Below are positions 17,892 to 26,113 of a DNA stretch of 50,374 bases, one piece after another. Under the pieces are notes generated by a model. That model was not told the origin of the DNA, ran no database searches, and saw nothing but the letters and a program-made list of their open reading frames with translations. The DNA comes from a bacterium. GTDB taxonomy: Bacteria; Desulfobacterota; DSWW01. The DNA lies in NCBI GenBank assembly GCA_028277985.1, contig JANQFG010000041.1:1-50374 (forward strand), given 5' to 3'. The position numbers and the translations under genes are program-made. Within the stretch, counting starts at the first letter, position 1. Every line of letters begins with the position of its first letter.

Positions 17892-18642
17892 CGGTCGGTT
17901 GACTCTCTGCGAGGGATTTTGCCAGGAACTCGAGATCAAAGGCCTCCTTCTGGCATCTGGCATGCATATAGATCACGACAATGACGATCTGAGCGAAGGT
18001 GGTGTAGAGCACAGTGACAGCTGCCGAAACCGTTGCAGCAAGCATCCTCTGCGGGATCAAGGCGGTCAGGCCGCTCATGATCATCATGACGATCGTGAGC
18101 AGGATGCCGAGCAGGATCGCCTTTCCCCAGTTCCCCTTCATGAGCTCCCTGCTTCGCTTGAGAGCGGTGCCGCCCCCTACATCCTCCACCACGACCACCA
18201 CTGGGACGAGCAGATAGCGAATGTAGAGTATGATCCCTGGAATGACAAACAGCAGGGTACCGAACATCACGAGCAACATGGCCAGGAGAAGAGCGCCGAC
18301 GAGCTTGCCGAAGCGACGAAAGACATAGCCGTATGCCTGCCCAAAGGACGTGGGCCGGTCCAGGTAACGGTCGGCCACCGCCTTCGTGACCGCCCCGTTG
18401 GCAACAGGACCCATCACCATGACCACGAGCAGACCGATCAGGGACCCCACCAGAATCACGGGCGAAAACGAGGGCATTGCCTCCGGATTCTGCGTGCCGG
18501 CCGTGAAGAAGTTTGCCAGCAGATTGTAAGGGAAATAGATGGCTCCCGTGATCGCGCACAACAGAACGAAGTGATCCCGCATGAGCCGTATGGACAAGTC
18601 CAGGATATCTCCCAGTGACATCGCGCGAAGCTCATACCGCAT
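17878..18642 (-). CDS. Polytopic membrane protein of the MoxR cluster
   Basis: The 254-residue protein has about six hydrophobic segments and the opening LRAMSLGDILDLSIRLMRDHF. That pattern, with GDILD in the first helix, is typical of glycerophosphodiesterase-membrane-domain or DUF975-like proteins; TALKRSRELMKGNWGKA fits the same group. It is the first gene of a five-gene set (this gene, DUF4129, DUF4350, MoxR, DUF58) whose members overlap or nearly touch. GGGGGA precedes the ATG. A promoter with a full TTGACA box lies 85 bp upstream. Probably a membrane scaffold; no catalytic motif is visible. Confidence 0.72.
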   Translation of the reverse strand: MRYELRAMSLGDILDLSIRLMRDHFVLLCAITGAIYFPYNLLANFFTAGTQNPEAMPSFSPVILVGSLIGLLVVMVMGPVANGAVTKAVADRYLDRPTSFGQAYGYVFRRFGKLVGALLLAMLLVMFGTLLFVIPGIILYIRYLLVPVVVVVEDVGGGTALKRSRELMKGNWGKAILLGILLTIVMMIMSGLTALIPQRMLAATVSAAVTVLYTTFAQIVIVVIYMHARCQKEAFDLEFLAKSLAESQPTGETG

Positions 18643-18726
18643 TTGGATCCCCCATCATGGTCCGAGGAGCGAACTGTGTTTGAAACAGAACAATATCGGG
18701 GTCATAACTTCGTTTCGAATCGGAAC

Positions 18727-18756
18727 AAAATAGCGGGTAGACGGGCCGTGTGTCAA
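18727..18756 (-). promoter_or_regulatory. Sigma-70-type promoter of the MoxR cluster
   Basis: On the minus strand a perfect TTGACA (18756-18751), an 18-bp spacer and TATTTT (18732-18727) point toward the ATG at 18642, leaving a leader of about 75-80 bases. Confidence 0.6.
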
Positions 18757-18789
18757 GGGAGGGAAGCAGGAAGGGTAATGCTTGGAATA

Positions 18790-19653
18790 CTAGCCCGCCC
18801 TGCCTGCTTTCAGCACGTACTTGCCCATGTCTGCGCCTGCAGACCGGCCGATGACCGGACACTTGACCTGGAACAGAAAGTGGATGTTGCCCGGCGCGTC
18901 GCTCAGGGTCTCGAAGTTCCCCTGTCCCTTGGCGATGATCACGTCCGCAGAATCGAAGAGAGCGCGGACCTCCGGCCGAATTTCGGAGAGGACCGTTCCC
19001 GGCGCATCGTTCCCGTTTTCCATGACCGAGACCAGGCGGTCCAGGCCCACGAAACGGGCGTCATCCAGGGTGGCGTCATTCAGAATGGGACTGCCGCGAA
19101 CCACAAAGGTGATGTCCGCCTTGGAGTTCTGTTTCAAGGCTTCGATGAGCAGCCTATCGAAGACGATTTCGCCTGCATTGTCTCCGAGATAGAGGATCGA
19201 ACGGGCCTCCAGGACATCCGCCTTGAACACGGCGTAATCGAAGATACCGAACCGGGCCGTGCCCGCATTCCGCCATTCCCTGTCGAAGTCGAAACCGCCG
19301 GCCTTTGCTCCGAAATCGATGACGTTGCCTGCGATCGAAAGCCGAACGGCAAGCTCGAGCGGGTCCCCGGCCTGCTCGATACGTGCTCGCAACTCGGGGA
19401 GAAGGGCAAGGGCCCTTGTGTTGTATTCTTGCTTCAGGTCTTTGTACGGGTCCGGGTTCCCGGAGAGTTCTCGGACCAGGCGGTGCGTCCTTCGTGCAAT
19501 CTCGGGTGGAGAGACGTCGAGTCGGAGCTCCGAGAGCAGGCCCATGACCTTGTTCAGGATTTCCCTCTGCAGTGCCGTGTCGGAAGTAGCAATCCTTGCT
19601 GCCTCCAGGGCCTGGTTCAGCATGCAGGGAAAGCATTCGAGGTGGGTTTTCAT
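18790..19653 (-). CDS. DUF89 / ARMT1-like family protein (metal-dependent phosphatase fold)
   Basis: The 287-residue protein opens with CFPCMLNQAL (Cys8 and Cys11), the N-terminal signature of the bacterial and archaeal DUF89 branch. It contains AGNVIDFGA, LGDNAGEIVFDRLLIE with the metal-binding Asp-Asn, KADITFVVRGSPILNDAT, and IIAKGQGNFETL. Relatives act as metal-dependent damage-control phosphatases that hydrolyse harmful sugar- or cofactor-phosphates; the actual substrate here is unknown. It follows a small acidic protein and a large unknown protein on the same strand with short gaps (19 and 30 bp or more), suggesting one transcript. Confidence 0.88.
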   Translation of the reverse strand: MKTHLECFPCMLNQALEAARIATSDTALQREILNKVMGLLSELRLDVSPPEIARRTHRLVRELSGNPDPYKDLKQEYNTRALALLPELRARIEQAGDPLELAVRLSIAGNVIDFGAKAGGFDFDREWRNAGTARFGIFDYAVFKADVLEARSILYLGDNAGEIVFDRLLIEALKQNSKADITFVVRGSPILNDATLDDARFVGLDRLVSVMENGNDAPGTVLSEIRPEVRALFDSADVIIAKGQGNFETLSDAPGNIHFLFQVKCPVIGRSAGADMGKYVLKAGRAG

Positions 19654-19672
19654 TCGTGTGCCGTTTACGGGT

Positions 19673-19951
19673 TCAGGCTTCTTCCTGACGGACCCTCAGC
19701 CAGACGCTGTACATCTTCTCTCCCGACTGTTCGAAACATGAGAATCCCGCCGGGTCTTCTTCCTCAACGCTAAGGTTCTCTTCTGCATAGATCTCCTTGA
19801 ACTGCTCGACCCAGTGCCGGAAATGGGCCCCGCCCCCTGTGTAGACTTTCTTCCACCGGGTGCCCGTTGCATCCGTTCGCTCTTCGGCTATGGTCTGGCC
19901 GGGGCACCCTTCTGCATCCGGCGACTTTCCGCTACATCCCTCTTCCTGCAT
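19673..19951 (-). CDS. Small conserved-looking protein of unknown function
   Basis: A 92-residue protein with start ATG at 19951 behind GGGAG; a GTG at 19993 would add an acidic N-terminus of 14 residues. It contains three Cys and the stretch FRHWVEQFKEIYAEENL followed by DPAGFSCFEQSGEKMYSVWLR, which looks like a small alpha-beta domain with a conserved Cys. No known family is recognised. Position between DUF89 and the 680-residue protein suggests co-expression. Confidence 0.55.
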   Translation of the reverse strand: MQEEGCSGKSPDAEGCPGQTIAEERTDATGTRWKKVYTGGGAHFRHWVEQFKEIYAEENLSVEEEDPAGFSCFEQSGEKMYSVWLRVRQEEA

Positions 19952-20023
19952 AAACTTGCTCCCTGCTTCGTCCTCGTCGTCGTCCTCGGCCACGAAATCG
20001 GTGACTGTCCCTGATTAGATGCC

Positions 20024-22066
20024 TCACGTCACGACTTGGGTCTTCTCGATGATTTCCCTGGCCGTTCGAATCAATTCCGTCGCCTCGGCAGACTGGTTGT
20101 TCGCTTCTTCCTCGACCCTGTCGAGAATGTCATAGAAGGTGTGCCACGCCCTGCGCTCCGCATCATAGGTGCGTTGCATCCATTCCGGGTCTCTGGCCTG
20201 CCCTTCCAGCAGGGGCCGAAGACGTCGCGCACCCAGCCGGAGAATCTCATCCGGGTCCATCCCGTCTTTCTTTTCATCGCCGCGGCTCAGCGACAGGGCC
20301 TTGAGGGCCAGACAGAGCAGGGTCGTGGTAAAGGGCAAGGCCAGGACGAAGCTGCCGGTAAACGGGTCGAGGCAGGCATGGATCTCCTCCAAGGGCCAGG
20401 GCAGGGCGCGCGCATAGTGGGAGAAGAGCACCATCCGTTCATAGTCTCCCACAACCTTGCCTGCCGCAGCCGTTCGGATCGCTTCCCCGGCAAAGGCGTG
20501 CTTGTCGTGTCGCATGATGAGGCCGGGAACGTGCGCGTATCGCAGGCAGGGCTCTTCCGGCCCTCCCAGGACCGACATCAGGTAAGCCTGGTCCTCCGCC
20601 CGGCCGATGCAGGAGAGGGTAAATGGTCGATGTCGCCGAAGACTGTCCAGCCGGATGCCGTTCGTGCCGCCCGTGACATGGATCCTGCTCAGACATTGCG
20701 ATCTGCCGTCGAGCGGCGGGGTGTCATATCGGGCCATCATCTCGGCGGCTGTTGACAAGGCCTGGGGGACGTGGCTCGCGAACACCCATCGGTCGGGTGG
20801 CCACGGCCCTTCCGAGAGGGTCACGTCAGGCGTGAACAATCCCTTGTGAATGTCCCCCTGGTTGACCAGTGCGCCGGCGATCATCCCGAGAGAAACGGGT
20901 CGGTCCATTGCGTCCCTGCCCCGGGCACCCCACAGGTGCGTGCATAGGAGCTCGAAGGCGCTCTTGCCCATGGTGTCGACCAATGCCTCCTGGGGAAATA
21001 CCTGGTCGAGGTCGATCTTGAAGGTGGCTCGAATCGACGGGTTCTTGACAACCTGCCACAGGGCGGCCACGGCCTTCAGGAAGTTGTAATGTCTTGCATA
21101 CGGGCCATCCACGCCGAAGATACCCGAGAGATGCGCGGGCTCGATCTCCTCCAGCCCGAGTCGCTTGGCTGCTGGACAGAGAAAGTCCTCCACGAGCCGG
21201 GTGGTATCGTCTTCGGTGAAGACATAGAGGTCCAGCCCTCGGATCCCAGCCTCCCTGGAGACCTCTTCCTCGATGTACTCCCTGGCCAGACCATGTAGGC
21301 TCGGATGAGTTACGCTTACCGACAGGGCAACCTCGAGCCGGTCGTCAGGGTTTGCAGTGCCGCGTTTCTTCTCGAAGCCGAGCGTTTCGGAAAGCCCTTT
21401 CAGGCCGTGAAGGATTTCATTCTCCTCGGGTGTGGTGCCGACCTGGACGGGATGATCGTACCAGTAAGCCTGGTCTTCCTCGATGGCCCGGCCGAGTCCC
21501 TGACGGACCTCTTCCCGAAGCTTGAGATCGGACAGGCGTACGCCTTCCGGCGGCACGGTGAGGAGCACGTTCGAGGAGAACAAGATCTCTCGGGCGGGCC
21601 GCTCGAGCGGATCCGGGCAGAGCGAAAGGTCACTTACGGTGCGGGTTTCCCTGAGCGATCGAATTCCATCTTCCCATTCCGCCCTTACACCCGAAGCCTG
21701 GGGGCAGAAGAATCCCCAGTAAGCTTCGATCAGATTCGGGGTCTCAGGCGGCTTGTCGGGATCAAACGAAGGCAGTGTATCTCCCAGGTAGTCGAGTCGC
21801 TCTGCCATGCCCTTGTCCTGTTCCAGCGCGGAATCGATCTCTGCGGCGATGACCGGGAGGGCATTGTGAAAGAGCAGGGCGAGTTCGCCCCACGAAGGAT
21901 CATCCAGCAGACCTTCCATGTGCTCTCTCGCCTCCCGGGCGACAGGGTCATTCCAATCCCTTGACAGAAGGAGGAGAAAGCCTTGGGCCAGCCGGGTCGC
22001 CGGGCTCGAGGGATCCGTCTCTGTTCGGTTGAGCAGGAACGAGCAGGCTCTGCGAAAAGCTTCCAT
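20024..22066 (-). CDS. Large protein of unknown function with a glycosyltransferase-like stretch
   Basis: A 680-residue soluble protein with no signal peptide. I chose the ATG at 22066 because GAGGA stands eight bases upstream; ATG 22072 and GTG 22084 are also in frame. The first 200 residues are helical. The central part has SVSVTHPSLHGLAREYIEEE, YVFTEDDTTRLVEDF, KIDLDQVFPQ with a D-x-D element, GALVNQGDIHKGLFTPDV, and GGTNGIRLDSLRRHRPF followed by GRAEDQAYLMS. Together these read like a nucleotide-sugar-dependent glycosyltransferase or a sugar-acting fold, but I cannot assign a family. The last 180 residues are helical and basic. It is first in a putative operon with the small protein and DUF89. 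Confidence 0.72.
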   Translation of the reverse strand: MEAFRRACSFLLNRTETDPSSPATRLAQGFLLLLSRDWNDPVAREAREHMEGLLDDPSWGELALLFHNALPVIAAEIDSALEQDKGMAERLDYLGDTLPSFDPDKPPETPNLIEAYWGFFCPQASGVRAEWEDGIRSLRETRTVSDLSLCPDPLERPAREILFSSNVLLTVPPEGVRLSDLKLREEVRQGLGRAIEEDQAYWYDHPVQVGTTPEENEILHGLKGLSETLGFEKKRGTANPDDRLEVALSVSVTHPSLHGLAREYIEEEVSREAGIRGLDLYVFTEDDTTRLVEDFLCPAAKRLGLEEIEPAHLSGIFGVDGPYARHYNFLKAVAALWQVVKNPSIRATFKIDLDQVFPQEALVDTMGKSAFELLCTHLWGARGRDAMDRPVSLGMIAGALVNQGDIHKGLFTPDVTLSEGPWPPDRWVFASHVPQALSTAAEMMARYDTPPLDGRSQCLSRIHVTGGTNGIRLDSLRRHRPFTLSCIGRAEDQAYLMSVLGGPEEPCLRYAHVPGLIMRHDKHAFAGEAIRTAAAGKVVGDYERMVLFSHYARALPWPLEEIHACLDPFTGSFVLALPFTTTLLCLALKALSLSRGDEKKDGMDPDEILRLGARRLRPLLEGQARDPEWMQRTYDAERRAWHTFYDILDRVEEEANNQSAEATELIRTAREIIEKTQVVT

Positions 22067-22549
22067 GGGCATCTTCCTCAGCACAGCAGGCGAAGTGGAG
22101 GTTTCTCGTTCCGGACGATTCTATCAGATAACCGCTGACTATCAATCATGGTCGAAGAGAAGAGGGCTTTTCAATCCTATGTCTATTTTCCTGTTGGGTG
22201 GGGAGGGATGGCTCTTGGGTGAGGTGCAAAGACCCAGCGGGGCTGCCAAGAGGCATCCTGATGCCTGACGCAAGTCCTCTGGTGCGGTCTCCGACCTCCC
22301 CATATCAGTTGAGGTTGGGTGAAAGGTGGGGTATTTCTGCCGAAAAGCGTGAAGACCCGGCGGAGTGTATTGGAGAACCGATCGTGCGAAGACTGAATAC
22401 GTAGGTGTGGTTCCCATGTTCGATTTCGATTTGTGCAGGGCGACTTTGTAGACACGGGGGGGCGACGGAGCCCAATCAAATCGAAATCGAACATGGGAAC
22501 CACACCCGACGACCTCCCAGAAAAGGCATTGGCGTTTTGCCAAGTGCCC
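22067..22549. other. Gene-free stretch with a large inverted repeat
   Basis: This 483-bp gap lies between two minus-strand genes. The only clear structure is the 30-bp perfect inverted repeat at 22404-22506. Short open frames here read across the repeat and show no protein-like composition. No promoter of good quality was found for the gene starting at 22066. Confidence 0.6.
22404..22506. repeat. 30-bp perfect inverted repeat with a 43-bp centre
   Basis: The left arm (22404-22433, beginning GGTGTGGTTCCCATGTTCG) is perfectly complementary to the right arm (22477-22506). The centre is 22434-22476 and GC-rich. It sits 44 bp beyond the stop of the last gene of the Moco-riboswitch unit. It resembles a palindromic MITE or a REP-type insertion more than a terminator, since no T-run follows either arm. 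Arms are rich in ATTTCGATTTCG-like dyads and are AT-richer than the flanks. Confidence 0.85.
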
Positions 22550-23209
22550 CTACCTGGGTCTTACCACCGATTTGAGGATCCATCCGTCTGCAAACTGGGT
22601 GCAGCTCTGGCGATACCAGTTGCCCTTCTGCTCGAGCACGACGATGGTGGCACCCTGATAGAGCGTTCCGATGCTCCTGTGTGCGATATCCGGGGCGGTG
22701 AAGACTTCGGTTGCCTCGGCCACCCGAAATACGGCAGGCAGAAGAAGGGGGGGCTCCGCCGCGGGAGAATCGGCGGAGGCGTCCTCCTGGTCGGACTGGA
22801 TGAGGAGGATGCGAGCCCTTTGCAGGAGGTCCTCCATGGATGCTTCCTCGATCTCCATGCTTGCGTAGACGTCCTCCGGGGTCAGCTCCCAGGCGCCGGC
22901 GGAGAGGTCCTTGCTGCGAAAGAGATGCCAGAAGATCATGTCCGTGACAAAGGGCGTGGAAGAGAATCGAGGGGTGATTTCGGTCCGATACTCGGTGTAC
23001 CCTTCTTTCCTGAGCACGACCGTGTGCGACTCGTTCCGGCTCAGCATGATCTTGGCCGGCGTCTGGATGCTCATGCCGTCCACCTCGCCTGTGGCACCCG
23101 GCGGGTAGGAATCGATGCGGACCTCCTGGGTGTTTCCGCGGGTCAGCGACGCACACCCGCAGGCGATCCACAGGCAAAACACTACGAGAATGGTTGTCCA
23201 GGTTTTCAT
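22550..23209 (-). CDS. Lipoprotein with PEGA-like and SH3-like domains
   Basis: The 219-residue protein has a short signal peptide with a Cys near residues 17-19 (IACGCASL), a lipobox-like site. A PEGA-type beta domain follows: VRIDSYPPGATGEVDG and HTVVLRKEGYTEY. A helical linker carries many Glu residues, and the C-terminal 60 residues look like a bacterial SH3 domain (VFTAPDIAHRSIGTLYQGATIVVLE, then GNWYRQ). Such proteins bind peptidoglycan or glycans in the periplasm. It follows the TonB receptor after 133 bp on the same strand; a weak own promoter may lie at 23264-23291. It could anchor or space the receptor complex, which is inference. Confidence 0.75.
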   Translation of the reverse strand: MKTWTTILVVFCLWIACGCASLTRGNTQEVRIDSYPPGATGEVDGMSIQTPAKIMLSRNESHTVVLRKEGYTEYRTEITPRFSSTPFVTDMIFWHLFRSKDLSAGAWELTPEDVYASMEIEEASMEDLLQRARILLIQSDQEDASADSPAAEPPLLLPAVFRVAEATEVFTAPDIAHRSIGTLYQGATIVVLEQKGNWYRQSCTQFADGWILKSVVRPR

Positions 23210-23263
23210 GTCGTTCGCAGGTTCCGACGTCTTCCTGGTTTACCGGCCGTAAGATTCGCCCCT

Positions 23264-23291
23264 ATTGTAAGAAAAAAGAGACCAAAATGAA
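23264..23291 (-). promoter_or_regulatory. Weak candidate promoter of the PEGA/SH3 lipoprotein
   Basis: TTCATT (23291-23286), a 16-bp spacer and TACAAT (23269-23264) lie in an AT-rich patch 54 bp upstream of the ATG. Only the -10 is good. Confidence 0.3.
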
Positions 23292-23342
23292 AGAATATTT
23301 CATAACGAATGCACAATTTCTATGTAATATAACCGTAAACGG

Positions 23343-25403
23343 CTAGAATTCGGCCCGAATTCCGCCCAGGACCAACCTGCCCGGGGCGGCCTTGAAAGGG
23401 TCCTGCTCGTAGTACTCGTCCAGAACGTTGTTCACATCCAGGAAGACCTCCACGTGCCAGTGAGGGGACCGTTGGAACGGGAACTTCTGGGCCAGGTGGA
23501 TGTCCCAGACGCCCCTGTCGGGCAATGTCTTGATGTTCCGTACGGGGGCAATTCTTTCCTCTTCATACTTCTGGGTGGAGGTGTAGGAATAGCGAGTGTT
23601 GGCGGAAAGACCGAAGGACGACTGGTAGCGGGCCTGAACGCTGAAGACGTGGCGGGGCCGAAAATCAAGATCTCTGAGTGCCCGTTCGGGTCGTTTGTCC
23701 TCGGTGTCCAGCAATGTGTACGTGCACCCGAGGAGCACCGGGTCGATGGGCTCCCAAAACAGGGCGAGTTCCAGGCCCTGCATGACCGCTTCGTTGACTT
23801 GTACATATCTGAAGGTATCTCCCGGCAGTTCTTCTTTGCCGATGAGGTTGTCCACGTCGCTCCGGAAGAGCGTCAGGGATCCGTAGGGGTAGTTGGGGCC
23901 TACATTCACATCCACCCCGATCTCGTAGAGCATGGCTGTCTGCTCACTCAGGTTGTTGTTCCCGTGTACCGTGTCGTAGACCTGGCGCATGGTTGGGAAG
24001 GTGGTCTTCCTGCCGACCGAGGCGTGGGCATCGAGGAAAGTCCAAGGGCTGTATACCAGCCCGACCTGGAAGTCGACCGTGTCCACGTCGTCACCCGGGC
24101 CCGCGGTAAAGGCACCAGATTTTAGCGGCCGGTACAGGTTGTATCCAATGCCCGCTACGAAGCGGAGTTGATCGAGGAGATGTAGCTCGTCTTCCAGCGA
24201 GAAGGTGAAGGTCTCTGCTGCATAGTCTTCCCAGGAGTCGCCCAGCATAGACTGGATGCTGATGTCATCCCTCTGGTAACGAATTCCGGCGCGAAGAAAG
24301 CTCCACCTGCCCAGATCCCAGTAGGGGTTGATGAAGTAGCCGAGCAGGGTGTTGTCGTGGGTCGAGACGGCTCTACCGTCGTCAAGGATTTCCTCAAAAC
24401 TGGTGTCTGTATAGGTGGTGATCTTGTTGTCGAATCGGTGGTAGTAGGCCTGCGCCTTGACACCCAGGTTGTCGGTGAAGGCGTAGTCACCCGCTCCGTT
24501 CAGGTACCACCGGTCCCATTCCTTTCGCCACAACGTGGCCGGAAACGGGTCCAGCATGTGAAAGGGAACGCCTCCATCGAAGTTGTAGTATCCCCCCGCA
24601 ACGGCTAGAGACCCTCGGTTTCCCAAATCGGCACTCAGCCGCCCGTTGAGATTGTAGCGTTCGTAGTCGCTGTTCTCTCTCAGGGTTCCGGGCTGGTTTG
24701 GCGTTCCTTCGAAATCCCTGGAGATAGGGAAGCCGTCAGAGCGATCATAGCTTCCGCCGAGGGTGTACCGGACCGGGCCGACCATGCCCCGGTGATGGCC
24801 GATGGTCCGGAAGGTCTTGTAATCCCCGAAACGCTGGTCCAGCCGGGTTCGGAACTCATCTCCCTCCTGGGTGACGATGTTGATCACGCCTCCTGCCGTG
24901 TTCGGTCCGTACAGTACCGAAGAGGGGCCCTTGATCACCTTGATCTTGGCCACGTTGTCCAGGATGAGCTGGTCCAGGTCGACCCGTTTCATGTTCGGCT
25001 CGGTCAGCGGCATCCCGTCGATCATGACCATCACGTCCGTTGTCTCAAAGCCCCGCAGACGAATCAGGGACTCCTGCTTGCCGTTGCCGGGGAGTCCCCC
25101 CGGCGCAAAGGTTACTTCACCTCCCGGGATATCGCGCAGGGCGTCGGCCACGGTGAAGTCGCTCCAGGCCTGAAAGTCCTTCCGGTTTCGTTCGGTGACC
25201 GTGGTCACGCTCTCAGCTGCAGGTGCCTTCTCGGTGACAACGATCTCCCCGAGTTCGAATGCCTTGTCCGCTCTCGCCGACGGGTCTTCTTCCTCTGCGA
25301 ACGCGTGAAGCGGGCAGGAAAGACAAGAGAACAGGAGTGCGAGAAGCAGATGGATTGCACTTCTCCTGGTTCTTTCCGTCTGGTTCCTATGGTGCAAGTT
25401 CAT
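23343..25403 (-). CDS. TonB-dependent outer-membrane receptor
   Basis: The 686-residue protein has a signal peptide (HLLLALLFSCLSCPLHAFA), a TonB box EIVVT at residues 53-57, and a plug domain with DVMVMIDGMPL, VIKGPSSVLYGPNTAGGVINIVT. A beta-barrel of about 500 residues follows, ending in Phe, as outer-membrane proteins do. GGAGG stands four bases before the ATG. It would carry a scarce ligand (chelated metal, cofactor or oligosaccharide) across the outer membrane using TonB energy. Its ligand is unknown; it is encoded downstream of a complete ABC importer on the same strand, and a Moco-type riboswitch heads the group. No tonB or exbBD gene lies nearby. Confidence 0.92.
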   Translation of the reverse strand: MNLHHRNQTERTRRSAIHLLLALLFSCLSCPLHAFAEEEDPSARADKAFELGEIVVTEKAPAAESVTTVTERNRKDFQAWSDFTVADALRDIPGGEVTFAPGGLPGNGKQESLIRLRGFETTDVMVMIDGMPLTEPNMKRVDLDQLILDNVAKIKVIKGPSSVLYGPNTAGGVINIVTQEGDEFRTRLDQRFGDYKTFRTIGHHRGMVGPVRYTLGGSYDRSDGFPISRDFEGTPNQPGTLRENSDYERYNLNGRLSADLGNRGSLAVAGGYYNFDGGVPFHMLDPFPATLWRKEWDRWYLNGAGDYAFTDNLGVKAQAYYHRFDNKITTYTDTSFEEILDDGRAVSTHDNTLLGYFINPYWDLGRWSFLRAGIRYQRDDISIQSMLGDSWEDYAAETFTFSLEDELHLLDQLRFVAGIGYNLYRPLKSGAFTAGPGDDVDTVDFQVGLVYSPWTFLDAHASVGRKTTFPTMRQVYDTVHGNNNLSEQTAMLYEIGVDVNVGPNYPYGSLTLFRSDVDNLIGKEELPGDTFRYVQVNEAVMQGLELALFWEPIDPVLLGCTYTLLDTEDKRPERALRDLDFRPRHVFSVQARYQSSFGLSANTRYSYTSTQKYEEERIAPVRNIKTLPDRGVWDIHLAQKFPFQRSPHWHVEVFLDVNNVLDEYYEQDPFKAAPGRLVLGGIRAEF

Positions 25404-25430
25404 GGTTCCTCCAACAGCTCCTTAAGCCTC

Positions 25431-25485
25431 TGGATTCCCGCCGGAGCCTGCCCCCGGAGGTAGTAGGCGGGGGCGGGAATGACGG
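25431..25485. repeat. Dispersed palindromic repeat (GGATTCCCGC type), long form
   Basis: The outer arms ATTCCCGCC (25434-25442) and GGCGGGAAT (25472-25480) are complementary and enclose an inner GC-rich dyad (CCTGCCCCC against GGGGGCGG). It ends with GACGG, as in two other copies in the window at 29258 and 30465. It lies between the TonB receptor and the small lipoprotein. Confidence 0.8.
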
Positions 25486-25543
25486 TGAAGTGGAAATGCT
25501 CCAATAGTGGGTACCCTCTAAGGTGGAAAGGATTTTCTGTTGC

Positions 25544-26068
25544 CTACGGTGTGAGCAGCTCGATGAGGCCGCCGTTCATGAGTTTCACGTTGTAAGCCGA
25601 GATCGCGGAACCCCAGGGATGATTCTGCCAAGTGGTTTCGAGGTCGTCCGGGGCAGGCGAGTACAGGAAGCCATTCTGCATGTTCTCCCAGTTGGGCAAT
25701 TCGGCAAGGTCTCCGCCCCGCTTTGAAAGCAGGTTGTAGCCATCCGTGGCAGTGAGGTCGTACCGGAACGCTTCCGGATTCGTGGTGATCTGTGAGGCAT
25801 CGATCAGATCCGAAAGGCGCACCGCACCGACTCCTTCCACTTCGGAGGTGATGATCCCCGCCAGGGGGGTCTCGATCTCTGTCGCGCCCAGTTTGATGAA
25901 GACGGTTTCGTCCCCTTCCCAGGGCTCTCCCGGAGTTCCTCCCGGATCGACATTGTAGGCCTCTCTGTATGCGTCCCAGCCGTCCCCGCAGCTCAGAACG
26001 AGCCAGGGAAGAATGAGTAGGAGGGCGAGGTAGCGAAGGCAATCAGTGAAGGACCGTTTGCTCGTCAT
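25544..26068 (-). CDS. Small lipoprotein with possible sulfite-oxidase-like (molybdopterin) fold
   Basis: A 174-residue lipoprotein: hydrophobic signal LLLILPWLVLSC with an LVLSC lipobox. The ATG at 26068 follows AAGGAG at eight bases. The mature part contains FIKLGATEIETPL, VRLSDLIDASQI and YDLTATDGYNLLSKR, and ends AYNVKLMNGGLIELL. That order (short strand, LSDLLEA-like helix, then an ASDGY strand) resembles the degenerate sulfite-oxidase/molybdopterin-binding fold, and resembles segments of the large lipoprotein at 30678-32720. The match is by eye and weak. No Cys for a metal ligand is present. It sits between the solute-binding protein and the receptor. Confidence 0.65.
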   Translation of the reverse strand: MTSKRSFTDCLRYLALLLILPWLVLSCGDGWDAYREAYNVDPGGTPGEPWEGDETVFIKLGATEIETPLAGIITSEVEGVGAVRLSDLIDASQITTNPEAFRYDLTATDGYNLLSKRGGDLAELPNWENMQNGFLYSPAPDDLETTWQNHPWGSAISAYNVKLMNGGLIELLTP

Positions 26069-26113
26069 GGGTGTCACTCCTTTTTAAGCGTATCGTCCCT
26101 GTGAGGCGGCGCC

